Made by a program: the position numbers and the translations under genes. Positions 34,360 to 43,959 of a stretch of 64,000 bases of DNA are shown piece after piece (positions within the stretch are counted from its first letter, which is position 1; the number at the start of each line of letters is the position of its first letter). This DNA is from Pigmentiphaga humi (lineage in GTDB: Bacteria; Pseudomonadota; Gammaproteobacteria; Burkholderiales; Burkholderiaceae_B), in contig NZ_UWPJ01000026.1 of the NCBI RefSeq assembly GCF_900606115.1, positions 1 through 64,000 of the forward strand. The letters run 5' to 3'. The notes under the pieces were generated by a model, which saw only the letters and a list, made by a program, of their open reading frames with translations, was not told the origin of the DNA and did not search any database.

Positions 34360-34447
34360 GCCTGCCCCTGTATAAGCCCGCTGGCGCGGGTCGCAACCGC
34401 GATGGAGACCAGCCTTCCCTGTCGAGCCCGCCAGTCGGCTTCGGAAG

Positions 34448-34475
34448 GTGTATCCACTTCATAAAGTGGATACAC
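34448..34475. promoter_or_regulatory. Perfect palindrome, candidate operator
   Basis: Arms GTGTATCCACTT (34448-34459) and AAGTGGATACAC (34464-34475) are exact complements with a CATA centre. It lies between the divergent Rieske operon (start 34359) and aldolase gene (start 34541). The symmetry and GTATCC/GGATAC core fit FadR/VanR-type GntR operators, so the FCD regulator at 27488 is the likely partner. A T5 run follows on the plus strand, but a terminator between divergent genes would make no sense. Confidence 0.7.
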
Positions 34476-34540
34476 TTTTTAGTGTGTTATGGGTACCATG
34501 TGCTTGTCAACACTTTTTCCCATCCACTTGGAGGACGACC

Positions 34541-35329
34541 ATGTCCAAGGTTTTACGCGAACGGCTGCAAGAGAAGAAAACCGTGTTCGGCGGCTGGTGC
34601 GCGCTTCCCGCCGCGTTCGGCGCCGAGCTGCTGGCGAGCGCGGGGCTGGACTACGTCTGTGCCGACCAGCAGCACGGCCTGCTCGACTATGGCGACGCGG
34701 TTACGATGTTCGCCGCGATCGAACGCGCCGGCGCAGCCCCGGTCACGCGGGTCCCGGCGGCGGCGGACTGGATGATCGGCAAGGCGCTGGACGCCGGCAC
34801 CCAGGCCGTGATCGTGCCGATGTGCGAGACCGCCGCCCAGGCGGCCGCGGCGGTGGCCGCCTGCCGCTATCCGCCCGCCGGCGTGCGCTCGTACGGGCCC
34901 ATACGCGCCGCGCTGGTGCGCAATGCGCGCGACACCGCGGTACTGGGCGGCGGCCCGCTGTGCCTGGTGATGATAGAAAGCCGCCAGGGCCTGGCCAACC
35001 TCGAAGCGATCGCCGCGACGCCCGGCCTGGACGGCATTTACGTGGGCCCGGCCGATCTGGCGCTGGGCCTGGGCCTGGAGCCCGACCTGGACAAGCCGGA
35101 GCGCGAGCATGCCGATGCCGTCCGCGCCATCCTCGAAGCCTGCCGGCGCCACGGCCTGACGGCCGGCATCCAATGCTCGGGCGGCGCCTCGGGGCGCCGC
35201 TACGCGGACATGGGATTCGGCCTGATCACCATCGCCAAGGACAGCGCGCTGCTGCAGGCGGGCGCCAGGCAGGAGCTGGCGGCGGCGCAGGGCCGGGGCG
35301 ACCGGCCGGCGGCCCAGGGATATACCTGA
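34541..35329 (+). CDS. HpcH/HpaI-family aldolase/citrate lyase
   Basis: 262-residue class II, metal-dependent aldolase that typically splits 4-hydroxy-2-oxo acids into pyruvate and an aldehyde. Metal ligands appear in VMIESRQGLANLEAI (Glu) and GIYVGPADLALGLG (Asp); the catalytic His-Asp region is CADQQHGLLDYGD. The start MSKVLRERLQ follows a GGAGG ribosome-binding site. It is divergent from the Rieske operon and shares its palindromic operator region, so both are probably controlled together and the aldolase may finish that pathway. Confidence 0.88.
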   Translation: MSKVLRERLQEKKTVFGGWCALPAAFGAELLASAGLDYVCADQQHGLLDYGDAVTMFAAIERAGAAPVTRVPAAADWMIGKALDAGTQAVIVPMCETAAQAAAAVAACRYPPAGVRSYGPIRAALVRNARDTAVLGGGPLCLVMIESRQGLANLEAIAATPGLDGIYVGPADLALGLGLEPDLDKPEREHADAVRAILEACRRHGLTAGIQCSGGASGRRYADMGFGLITIAKDSALLQAGARQELAAAQGRGDRPAAQGYT

Positions 35330-35352
35330 CTTGCCTGGTGCGGCCGCCCTGC

Positions 35353-35378
35353 AAAAAGAAAACCCGCCGAAGCGGGTT
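35353..35378 (-). terminator. Intrinsic terminator of clpS-clpA
   Basis: On the minus strand the stem AACCCGC / GCGGGTT (loop TTCG) is followed by TTCTTTTT. It lies 73 bases past the clpA stop and ends the clpS-clpA transcript; the convergent aldolase gene ends just before it. Confidence 0.75.
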
Positions 35379-35417
35379 CAGGAGCGCGGCGCGTGACGCC
35401 TAGGCTCCGGCATGGCG

Positions 35418-35450
35418 ACGCGGCGGCCCCGCCTGGCGGGGCCGCCGCGT
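35418..35450. repeat. Fifteen-pair perfect hairpin abutting the clpA stop codon
   Basis: Arms ACGCGGCGGCCCCGC (35418-35432) and GCGGGGCCGCCGCGT (35436-35450) enclose a CTG loop. The stop codon of clpA begins at the next base. It is an extremely stable GC stem without a T-tract, and is separate from the intrinsic terminator further on. It may protect the mRNA 3' end. Confidence 0.65.
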
Positions 35451-37738
<2,288 letters not shown>

Positions 37739-37742
<4 letters not shown>

Positions 37743-38059
37743 GCTTCCTCCATGATGCACTGAAGCGGATGCTGGTTCTGCCGGGCGTACCGGCTCACCT
37801 GTTCGATTTTGGTCGAGGCGATGTCGCGGGGATACACCCCGCATACGCCCCGGCCCTCATGATGCACCTTGAGCATAATCTGGGTAGCCTGTTCACGCCC
37901 CTTGCTGAAAAACTTCTCCAATACCAGCACAACGAACTCCATCGGCGTGAAGTCGTCGTTCAACAGCACCACCTTGAACATTGGAGGTGGTTTGGTCTTC
38001 GACGGTTCCCGCTCAAGCAGCGTCGACTGATCCGGTTGAGAATCGAACCCGGTGCCCAT
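37739..38059 (-). CDS. clpS: ATP-dependent Clp protease adaptor ClpS
   Basis: 106-residue adaptor that binds ClpA's N-domain and delivers N-end-rule substrates. The core has [15 protein letters not shown] (Asn-Asp of the N-degron pocket) and the metal/His region [18 protein letters not shown]. The flexible N-terminus is about 25 residues. It precedes clpA with an overlap; the convergent direction to cspA-like gene leaves a shared 280-base promoter gap. Confidence 0.97.
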
Positions 38060-38342
38060 GCGCCTATTCTATCCACTTGAAAGTACCCCGCAAGCCATCA
38101 GCATACTCCGATATGCCCGGGCCATCCCGAGCTTGACGCAGCGGGGCATCTTTCCCATCATCTGAGGCTCGGGGCATGGATTATCAAGACCCGAGCCAGC
38201 AATTCTTCCAGCACCACGGGGCGCGCAACGACGGTCCGCCAGGCGGCCGGAGAAGCGCGCCCCGCGCCTGTTGCACGACTGTGTTGTAACCGACTACAAG
38301 AAGGCATCAAAAGTCATGTCCAGCGATCTCAACCAAGGCAAG

Positions 38343-38549
38343 ATGGGGACCGGTACGGTCAAATGGTTCAACGACGCCAAGGGTTTCGGCTTCATCACGC
38401 CCGATGACGGCGGCGACGACCTGTTCGCCCACTTCTCCGCCATCCAGATGAATGGCTTCAAGACCCTCAAGGAAGGCCAGAAAGTCACCTTCGAGGCGGC
38501 CCAGGGTCCCAAGGGCAAGCAGGCGCTCAACATCAGCGAAGCGCTTTGA
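38343..38549 (+). CDS. Cold-shock-domain protein (CspA family)
   Basis: 68-residue single-stranded nucleic-acid-binding OB-fold protein, RNA chaperone and antiterminator. RNP1 is KGFGFIT and RNP2 DLFAHFS. The ATG at 38343 ([11 protein letters not shown]) gives the usual CspA length, with AAGG a few bases upstream; an upstream in-frame ATG at 38316 would add [10 protein letters not shown] 280-base region before it could hold the long 5' leader typical of cold-shock genes. A strong hairpin directly follows the stop. Confidence 0.9.
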   Translation: MGTGTVKWFNDAKGFGFITPDDGGDDLFAHFSAIQMNGFKTLKEGQKVTFEAAQGPKGKQALNISEAL

Positions 38550-38552
38550 TCC

Positions 38553-38586
38553 CGGCCTGCGGCGGCGTTCAGGCTGCCGCAGGCCG
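38553..38586 (+). terminator. 3' hairpin of the cold-shock gene
   Basis: Perfect 11-pair stem, CGGCCTGCGGC (38553-38563) with GCCGCAGGCCG (38576-38586), four bases after the stop codon. No T-run follows, so termination may depend on Rho or the stem may stabilise the transcript. Confidence 0.5.
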
Positions 38587-38670
38587 TGTCATGCTACGCT
38601 CGGCGCGGGGGTTGCGCGGCATGACCGGCCGCGCGGCCGGGCCGTTTCCCTCCTACCTAGACCGACGTCC

Positions 38671-39123
38671 ATGACTTGCTTCCTCTCCAGATCGATCCGC
38701 CTGGCCCTGCGCGCCGGCGCGGGCGTGGCTGCGCTGTGCCTGGCGGGCACCGCGCTGGCCCAATCCCTGCCGCGCCAGACGCTGCAGGCAGGCATGCACC
38801 TGATCCAGGCCGAAGTCGCCGCCACGCCTTCCACCCGCGAAAAAGGGCTGATGTTCCGCGAACAGCTCGGCCCCAACCAGGGCATGCTGTTCATCTTCGA
38901 CGTGCCCGGCACTCAGTGCATGTGGATGCGCAATACCCTGGTGCCGCTGTCGGTGGCCTTCATCGCCGACGACGGCAGGATCACCAACATCGAAGACATG
39001 GCGCCGCGCACTGAAGACAGCCACTGCGCCTCCCAGCCCGTCCGCTACGCCCTCGAAATGGAGCGCGGCTGGTTCGCCAAGCGCGGCCTGAAAGCCGGCT
39101 CCCGCATCGACGGCATTAGGTAG
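38671..39123 (+). CDS. DUF192 family periplasmic protein
   Basis: 150-residue protein with a signal peptide cleaved near LA-QSLPRQ (residue 30). The DUF192 core has EKGLMFREQLGPNQGMLFIF and CMWMRNTLVPLSVAFI, then DDGRITNIEDM. The function of the family is unknown; some members accompany archaeal or cold-shock genes. The ATG at 38671 is preceded only by a weak ribosome-binding site. Its stop codon is followed within five bases by repeat copy D. Confidence 0.85.
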   Translation: MTCFLSRSIRLALRAGAGVAALCLAGTALAQSLPRQTLQAGMHLIQAEVAATPSTREKGLMFREQLGPNQGMLFIFDVPGTQCMWMRNTLVPLSVAFIADDGRITNIEDMAPRTEDSHCASQPVRYALEMERGWFAKRGLKAGSRIDGIR

Positions 39124-39127
39124 TAGG

Positions 39128-39206
39128 CCCCCCCCTACGCGCTGACGCGCGCCCCCCAGGGGGCGAAGCGGGTGGACCGGCGGAGCCGGATCCACCGCTT
39201 CCTGGG
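39128..39206 (+). repeat. GC-rich intergenic repeat, family 1, copy D
   Basis: Starts with a C-run and TACGCGCTGACGCGCGC four bases after the DUF192 stop, and ends CCTGGG. The core reads GGACCGGCGGAGCCGGATCC. Same placement and direction relative to the upstream gene as copies A, B, C, F and G. Confidence 0.8.
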
Positions 39207-39275
39207 TCTTGGAAGGGTGTCTTGAATTGAAGCGGTGTGTTCTTTTGCTCGGCTGCAGATATCGCGGAAGTTTGA

Positions 39276-39352
39276 TCCAGGGCACAGCGGTTTTGGCTTT
39301 GCCAGTCCGCCAGTGCCGCCTCCTGGGTGGCGCGCGTCAGCGCATAGGGAGG
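39276..39352 (-). repeat. Decayed repeat of family 1, copy E
   Basis: Several changes from the consensus (GGTTTTGGCTTTGCCAGTCC in the core; GCGCATAGGGAGG at the end), in the opposite orientation to copy D. Unlike other copies no minus-strand gene ends next to its C-rich end. Confidence 0.7.
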
Positions 39353-39490
39353 ACTTTTCCACCCGGCGTGAAACTCTTTTCCTGTTTTTCCATTTCAATC
39401 GGTATCGCTCCCCCTCTACAGTAGCCGTCTACCCAAGAAATCGTGGCAGCCGCCCCCGCGCGGCCTGCCATCGCCCCGGAGACCGCTACC

Positions 39491-40354
39491 GTGCGCAACC
39501 TGAACGAAGACACCATCACCCAGGCCGTGCTGGCCCGCCATGCCAACGCCACCGACGCCCGCCTCAAGACGGTCATGACCAGCCTGGTGCAGCACCTGCA
39601 CGAATTCGCCCGCGAGGTGAAGCTGACCGAGGAAGAGTGGGTCGCCGGGATCGAGTTCCTGACGGCCGTCGGCCACATCACCGACGACAAGCGCCAGGAA
39701 TTCATCCTGCTGTCCGACACCCTGGGCCTGTCCACCCTGGTGACGGCGATGAACCACCGCAAGCCCGACGCCTGTACCGAGGCGACGGTGTTCGGCCCCT
39801 TCTTCGTCGAAGGCGCGCCCGGCTATGAACTGGGCGACGACATCGCCAACGGCGCCAAGGGCGACCCCTGCTTCGTGCGCGGCACGGTCCGGGGCGTAGA
39901 CGGCACGCCCATAGGCGGCGCGGTCATGGAAGTCTGGCAGGCCGATGCGGAAGGCTTCTACGACGTACAGTACGCCGGCGACGAGGCGCACCGGGGCCGT
40001 GGGCGCATCATTTCCGCCCCCGACGGCAGCTTCCATTTCCGCTCCATCCTGGCCGAGGCCTATCCCATTCCCCACGACGGCCCGGTCGGCCGCATGCTGA
40101 GCGCGCTGGGCCGGCATCCCTGGCGGCCCGCCCACCTGCACTTCATGATCAAGGCCGAAGGCTACGAAACGCTGGTCACCCACGTGTTCCGCGACGGCGA
40201 CCAATACCTGGATTCGGACGCGGTGTTCGGCGTGCGCTCCTCGCTGATCGCCCAGTGGGTGCGCCATGAACCCGGTCCCACGCCCGACGGCGGCGCCAGC
40301 AGCCAGCCTTTCTATACGCTGGACTTCGATTTCGTCCTGAACCCGGCCGCCTGA
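39491..40354 (+). CDS. Hydroxyquinol 1,2-dioxygenase (intradiol ring cleavage)
   Basis: 287-residue non-haem Fe(III) enzyme that opens hydroxyquinol (1,2,4-benzenetriol) to maleylacetate. The N-terminal linker domain begins VRNLNEDTITQAVLAR; the iron ligands are Tyr157 (EGFYDVQY), Tyr191 (AYPIP), His215 and His217 (RPAHLHF), spaced as in characterised hydroxyquinol enzymes. The GTG at 39491 is chosen because GGAG lies 9 bases ahead and the N-terminus then matches the family; a GTG at 39443 would add 16 residues. Catechol or chlorocatechol activity remains possible. Downstream enzymes (reductase, CoA-transferase, thiolase) are encoded 5-9 kb away. Confidence 0.88.
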   Translation: MRNLNEDTITQAVLARHANATDARLKTVMTSLVQHLHEFAREVKLTEEEWVAGIEFLTAVGHITDDKRQEFILLSDTLGLSTLVTAMNHRKPDACTEATVFGPFFVEGAPGYELGDDIANGAKGDPCFVRGTVRGVDGTPIGGAVMEVWQADAEGFYDVQYAGDEAHRGRGRIISAPDGSFHFRSILAEAYPIPHDGPVGRMLSALGRHPWRPAHLHFMIKAEGYETLVTHVFRDGDQYLDSDAVFGVRSSLIAQWVRHEPGPTPDGGASSQPFYTLDFDFVLNPAA

Positions 40355-40410
40355 CCTCGGCCGCCACTGCCGGCCGGCTGCGCGGCCGGCGCACATCGAG
40401 GAGGAGTTGC

Positions 40411-41007
40411 ATGTACGACCAAGAAAAACTGGCCATACGCGAACTGGTGGAAAACTGGGCGCTATGGCGCGATGCGGGGGACTGGGAGCGCTTCGCCACC
40501 GTCTGGCACGACGACGGCCGGATGAACGCCACGTGGTGCCAGGCGTCGGCGGCGGAGTTCATCCGCCAGAGCCGCGAGGGCATGGCGCGCGGCGTCAACA
40601 TCCTGCATTTCCTGGGCGGCTGCACCATCGACCGCGAAGGCGACCGCGCCGTGGCCCAGACCAAGATGACCATCTCCCAGCGCGCCAGCGTCGATGGCGT
40701 GCTCTGCGACGTGGTGTGCACCGGCCGCTTCTACGATTTCGTGGAAAAGCGCGGCGGCCGCTGGGGCGTGGTCGAGCGCCAGCCCATCTACGAAAAAGAT
40801 CGCCTGGACCCGGTCGATCCCTCGGTCCGGCTCGAGCTGGATGCCGGGCTCCTCAACCGCTTCCCCGAGGGATACCGGCACCTGGCCTATCTGCAGGTCA
40901 AGATCGGCATGGACGTCAAGACCACCATGCCGGGATTGCAGGGGGATGAAATCCAGGCGCTGTACGCCCGCGGCAAGGCCTGGCTGGCAGGTTCCGCCCG
41001 CCCCTGA
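40411..41007 (+). CDS. SnoaL/NTF2-like domain protein
   Basis: 198-residue protein with a SnoaL-like fold: a helical start (EKLAIRELVENWALWRDAGDWE), then the strand-rich core ending in VERQPIYEKDRLDP, and a C-terminal helical tail. A GGAGGAG ribosome-binding site precedes the ATG. It follows the hydroxyquinol dioxygenase gene by 56 bases and precedes a Bug gene, so the three form a likely operon. Relatives are polyketide cyclases, isomerases or hydratases; no catalytic residue can be assigned with certainty. Confidence 0.72.
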   Translation: MYDQEKLAIRELVENWALWRDAGDWERFATVWHDDGRMNATWCQASAAEFIRQSREGMARGVNILHFLGGCTIDREGDRAVAQTKMTISQRASVDGVLCDVVCTGRFYDFVEKRGGRWGVVERQPIYEKDRLDPVDPSVRLELDAGLLNRFPEGYRHLAYLQVKIGMDVKTTMPGLQGDEIQALYARGKAWLAGSARP

Positions 41008-41025
41008 CCCACCACCGAGGAGACA

Positions 41026-41110
41026 AAAAATGCCCCCACTCTTGCCGCTACGCGGCGGCGCTGCCCCCCGAGGGGGCGCTTTTGCCTTGGGAGCGGCCCG
41101 GCGGCAAAAG
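41026..41110 (+). repeat. GC-rich intergenic repeat, family 2, copy 2
   Basis: Nearly the same as the copy at 30125: AAAATGCCCCCACTCTTGCC at the start, CCCCCCGAGGGGGCGCTTTT in the middle and GGCCCGGCGGCAAAAG at the end. It lies between the GAGGAG ribosome-binding site (41017-41022) and the original start (41114) of the next Bug gene, with an ATG of its own at 41030 in the same reading frame. Confidence 0.85.
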
Positions 41111-42088
41111 ACTATGCATACCGACCCCAAGAGGCCGGCCGCGCTGCTGTGCGCGCTCGCCCTGTCCGCCGCCTTTCCCGCCGCCGCGCAGGAATGGCCC
41201 AGCCGCCCGATCCGCATGATGGTGGGCTTCGGCCCCGGCGGCGGCACCGACATCATCGCCCGCATGGTGGCGCAGCCGCTGGCCGAGATCCTCGGCCAGC
41301 CCATCGTGGTGGAGAACAAACCCGGCGCCGGCGGCACGCTCGCAGCCAATACCGTCGCTCGCGCAGCACCCGACGGCCACACCATTTTCGTCATGAACAA
41401 CGGCCATGCCGTCTCGGCCGCGGTCTACCAGAAACTGCCGTTCGATTCGGTCAAGGATTTCGCGCCGGTCTCCACACTGTGCGCGCAGCCGCTGGTCGTG
41501 GTTGCCGGCAAGAACTTCCCCGCCCAGGACCTGGGCGGCCTGGTCGCACGCGCCAAGGCCCAGCCCGGCAAGCTCAACTACGCCAGCGTGGGCATAGGCA
41601 GCACCCAGCACTTCGCGGCCGAACTGCTGCGCCAGTTGACGGACATCGACATCGTGCACGTTCCCTACAAGGGCACGCCCAACGCCGTGGCCGCGGTCAT
41701 GAGCGGTGAAGTGGAACTGCTGGTGGAAGTCGCCTCGCCGCTGCTGGGGCAGATCCGCGCCGGCGAACTCAAGCCGCTGGCGGTCACGTCGCCCAAGCGC
41801 TATGACGGGCTGCCCGACGTGCCGACCGCGGTCGAATCCGGCGTGGCCGGCTACGACGTCACCACCTGGTACGGCCTCGCCTTCCCGGCCGGCACGCCCG
41901 CCCCCATCGTCGAGAAAATGAACCAGGCGGTGCGCAAGGCACTGGCCCAGGATGCGGTGCGCAAGCAGGCGATGGCCGCGGCCTGCCTGCCCGAGGCGTC
42001 CAGCCCCGACGCGCTGGGCCGTCACGTGAGCGCGGAAATCGAGCGCTGGAAGGGCGTCATGCAGAAAGCCGGCATCGCCCAGCAATAG
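41030..42088 (+). CDS. Bug/TctC-family receptor with a repeat-derived N-terminal extension
   Basis: Receptor core: SRPIRMMVGFGPGGGTD, ENKPGAGGTLAANTVARAAPDGHT, VPYKGTPNAVAAVMSG, VPTAVESGVAGYD. The conventional protein starts at ATG 41114 with signal MHTDPKRPAALLCALALSAA and cleavage near AAAQ-EW, giving 324 residues. No ribosome-binding site precedes that ATG, however: the GAGGAG at 41017 suits the ATG at 41030, inside a family-2 repeat, which adds 28 in-frame residues (MPPLLPLRGGAAPRGGAF and following). Either translation starts at 41030 and the extension is tolerated, or initiation at 41114 is weak. Likely cotranscribed with the dioxygenase. Confidence 0.85.
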   Translation: MPPLLPLRGGAAPRGGAFALGAARRQKTMHTDPKRPAALLCALALSAAFPAAAQEWPSRPIRMMVGFGPGGGTDIIARMVAQPLAEILGQPIVVENKPGAGGTLAANTVARAAPDGHTIFVMNNGHAVSAAVYQKLPFDSVKDFAPVSTLCAQPLVVVAGKNFPAQDLGGLVARAKAQPGKLNYASVGIGSTQHFAAELLRQLTDIDIVHVPYKGTPNAVAAVMSGEVELLVEVASPLLGQIRAGELKPLAVTSPKRYDGLPDVPTAVESGVAGYDVTTWYGLAFPAGTPAPIVEKMNQAVRKALAQDAVRKQAMAAACLPEASSPDALGRHVSAEIERWKGVMQKAGIAQQ

Positions 42089-42105
42089 CGCAGCAGGCCG
42101 AGGCG

Positions 42106-42147
42106 AAAAACGACGGCCGATGCGGGATGCCGCATCGGCCGTTTTTC
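42106..42147. terminator. Bidirectional intrinsic terminator
   Basis: A perfect 13-pair stem (42113-42125 with 42130-42142, loop GATG) has a T-run after it on the plus strand and an A-run before it (a T-run on the minus strand). It ends both the Bug gene (plus) and the convergent nitroreductase gene (minus). Confidence 0.88.
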
Positions 42148-42199
42148 TCGTCCGTCCGGGCCTGGCGCCGCGCGGCACGCAAGCCCGGAAGATGTGCGA

Positions 42200-42787
42200 T
42201 CAGAGCAGCGTGACGGCCTGCTCGAACGACAGGCGCGGCTGGCGATCGAACAGCTTGGCGGTGTCGCCATGGCCCAGGTTGCACAGGAAATTGGCGGTGA
42301 CGCGGCCGTCCGGGAAGAACTCGGCGTTGACCTTGGCGACGTCGAAGCCGCTCATCGGACCGCAATCCAGGCCGACTGCGCGCGCGGCGACCATCAGGTA
42401 GGCGCCTTGCAGGGTCGCGTTGCGGGTCGCGGTGCCGGCGGCCAGCGCGGCGTTCCCTTCGAACATTTCCTTGGCGCCTTCGCGGAACCAGATCTGCGGC
42501 ATGAATTCGTAGAAGCGGGTGTCGGTGGCGACGATGGCCGTGACCGGAGCCTGCTTGACCTTGTCGACGTTGCCGGCGCTCAGGGCCGGCATCAGGCGCT
42601 CCTTGGCCTCGGGCGTGCGCAGGAACACCACGCGCATGGGCTGGCAGTTCATCGAGGTCGGGCCCATCTTCGCAATGTCGTAGACTTGCCGCAGTTGTTC
42701 GTCGGAAACCGGCTTGTCCAGCCAGCCGTTCTGGGTGCGGGCGGACGTGAACAATTGGTCGAGGGCTGCTTGCGGGATGACGGCCAT
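42200..42787 (-). CDS. Nitroreductase-family FMN oxidoreductase (RutE/HadB-like)
   Basis: 195-residue flavoprotein of the NADH dehydrogenase/NAD(P)H nitroreductase subfamily that includes the malonic semialdehyde reductase RutE. FMN-binding stretches: GPTSMNCQPMRVVFLRT near residue 43 and a C-terminal NLGHGDTAKLFDR. It lies divergent from a LysR regulator gene across a 146-base gap, the classic arrangement for LysR control. No other Rut genes are nearby, so pyrimidine degradation is not supported. Confidence 0.85.
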   Translation of the reverse strand: MAVIPQAALDQLFTSARTQNGWLDKPVSDEQLRQVYDIAKMGPTSMNCQPMRVVFLRTPEAKERLMPALSAGNVDKVKQAPVTAIVATDTRFYEFMPQIWFREGAKEMFEGNAALAAGTATRNATLQGAYLMVAARAVGLDCGPMSGFDVAKVNAEFFPDGRVTANFLCNLGHGDTAKLFDRQPRLSFEQAVTLL

Positions 42788-42933
42788 GGAAACTCCAGCG
42801 TTGACAAGTGTCGTGAGGGGTATCGTGAGGCTCGGAATTATAAGCTCCCGCCCGGCTTGCGCAGCCCGCTGCCGCCGACTCCGGCGTAAAGCACTTTTGC
42901 AATTCCGCTAACAATCGATCGGGAAAAAACAAG

Positions 42934-43851
42934 ATGGATCGCTGGCGCGAGCTGGAATTGTTCGTCCACATCGCCGAACTGGGCAGCCTGACGCGTGCCG
43001 CCGAGGCCGCGGGGCTGTCCGTCGCCGCCGCCAGCCGCCATCTCGCCACGCTGGAGCAGCGCCTGTCGGCCCGGCTGGTCGAACGCAACACGCGCCGGCT
43101 CTATCTGACCGAGGTCGGCCAGGAGTTCTACCGCCGCAGCAAGAACATCCTGGGAGAAATGCAGGAGGCGGAGCTGGCGGTCAATGCCACGGTACTCGAT
43201 CCGTCGGGCGACCTGCGCATCACGTCCTCGCTGTCGTTCGCGATGCGCCACATCGCGCCGCTGCTGCCGGAGTACAACCAGCGCTACCCCAAGGTCAACG
43301 TCCACCTGCTTACCGCCAATCGCTACTACGACCTGATCGACAACGGCATAGACCTGGCCATACGCACGCGCGAGCACGAATCGGACACTGCCAACCTGAC
43401 CGTACGCAGGCTGGCCGAAACGCGGCGCATCCTGGCCGCTTCGCCGCGCTACCTGGACCAGCACGGCACGCCGCGCACCGTCGACGACCTGGCCCACCAC
43501 AAGCTGCTGCTCTACACCTACTCCAACCGCTACGACGAACTGCGTTTTTCGCGCGGCGACGAGGTGCGCGTGCTGCAGGTCAAGGGCGTGCTGGAAGCCA
43601 ATGACGGCCAAGTGCTGTGCGCCGCCGCGCGCGAAGGGCTGGGCATCCTGGTGCAGCCCAAATACATCATCTACGACGACATCGTGGCCGGCCGGCTGGT
43701 GCCGGTCCTGAACGACTGGGACCTGCCGCGCCTGACCATCAACATCGCCTATCCGCACCGGCGCTATCTGCCCGCCAAGACCCGCAGCTTCATCGATTTC
43801 CTGGCCGAACACTTCCGCGCCCGCGATTTCGAGCGTAAGTGGAGGAGTTGA
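42934..43851 (+). CDS. LysR-family transcriptional regulator
   Basis: 305 residues. The N-terminal winged helix (about 1-60) has ELFVHIAELGSLTRAAEAAGLS and AAASRHLATLEQRLSARLVERNTRRLYLTEVG; the effector domain fills 90-300. Divergent from the nitroreductase gene, which it probably activates. The AT-poor gap offers no clear T-N11-A motif. The inducer is unknown. Confidence 0.9.
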   Translation: MDRWRELELFVHIAELGSLTRAAEAAGLSVAAASRHLATLEQRLSARLVERNTRRLYLTEVGQEFYRRSKNILGEMQEAELAVNATVLDPSGDLRITSSLSFAMRHIAPLLPEYNQRYPKVNVHLLTANRYYDLIDNGIDLAIRTREHESDTANLTVRRLAETRRILAASPRYLDQHGTPRTVDDLAHHKLLLYTYSNRYDELRFSRGDEVRVLQVKGVLEANDGQVLCAAAREGLGILVQPKYIIYDDIVAGRLVPVLNDWDLPRLTINIAYPHRRYLPAKTRSFIDFLAEHFRARDFERKWRS

Positions 43852-43959
43852 AGGGGGAGCATCAAATTGCAAGCGGGGCTGCGCAGCAGGGCGCTGCGCT
43901 GTACCATGCCGGCGGATGATCCGCTCAGGGCATGGATGCCCGCCGCCTAGGAAAATGAC

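Larger units (their letters stand above)
39124..39490. other. Gap between DUF192 gene and hydroxyquinol dioxygenase gene
   Basis: This 367-base stretch holds two inverted copies of repeat family 1 (39128-39206 and 39276-39352), then the promoter region of the dioxygenase. No further reading frame is supported. Confidence 0.6.

Noticed and set aside
34448-34480. Palindrome plus T5 as an intrinsic terminator
   Set aside because: It lies between divergent starts, so no upstream gene on the plus strand needs termination; an operator explains it better.
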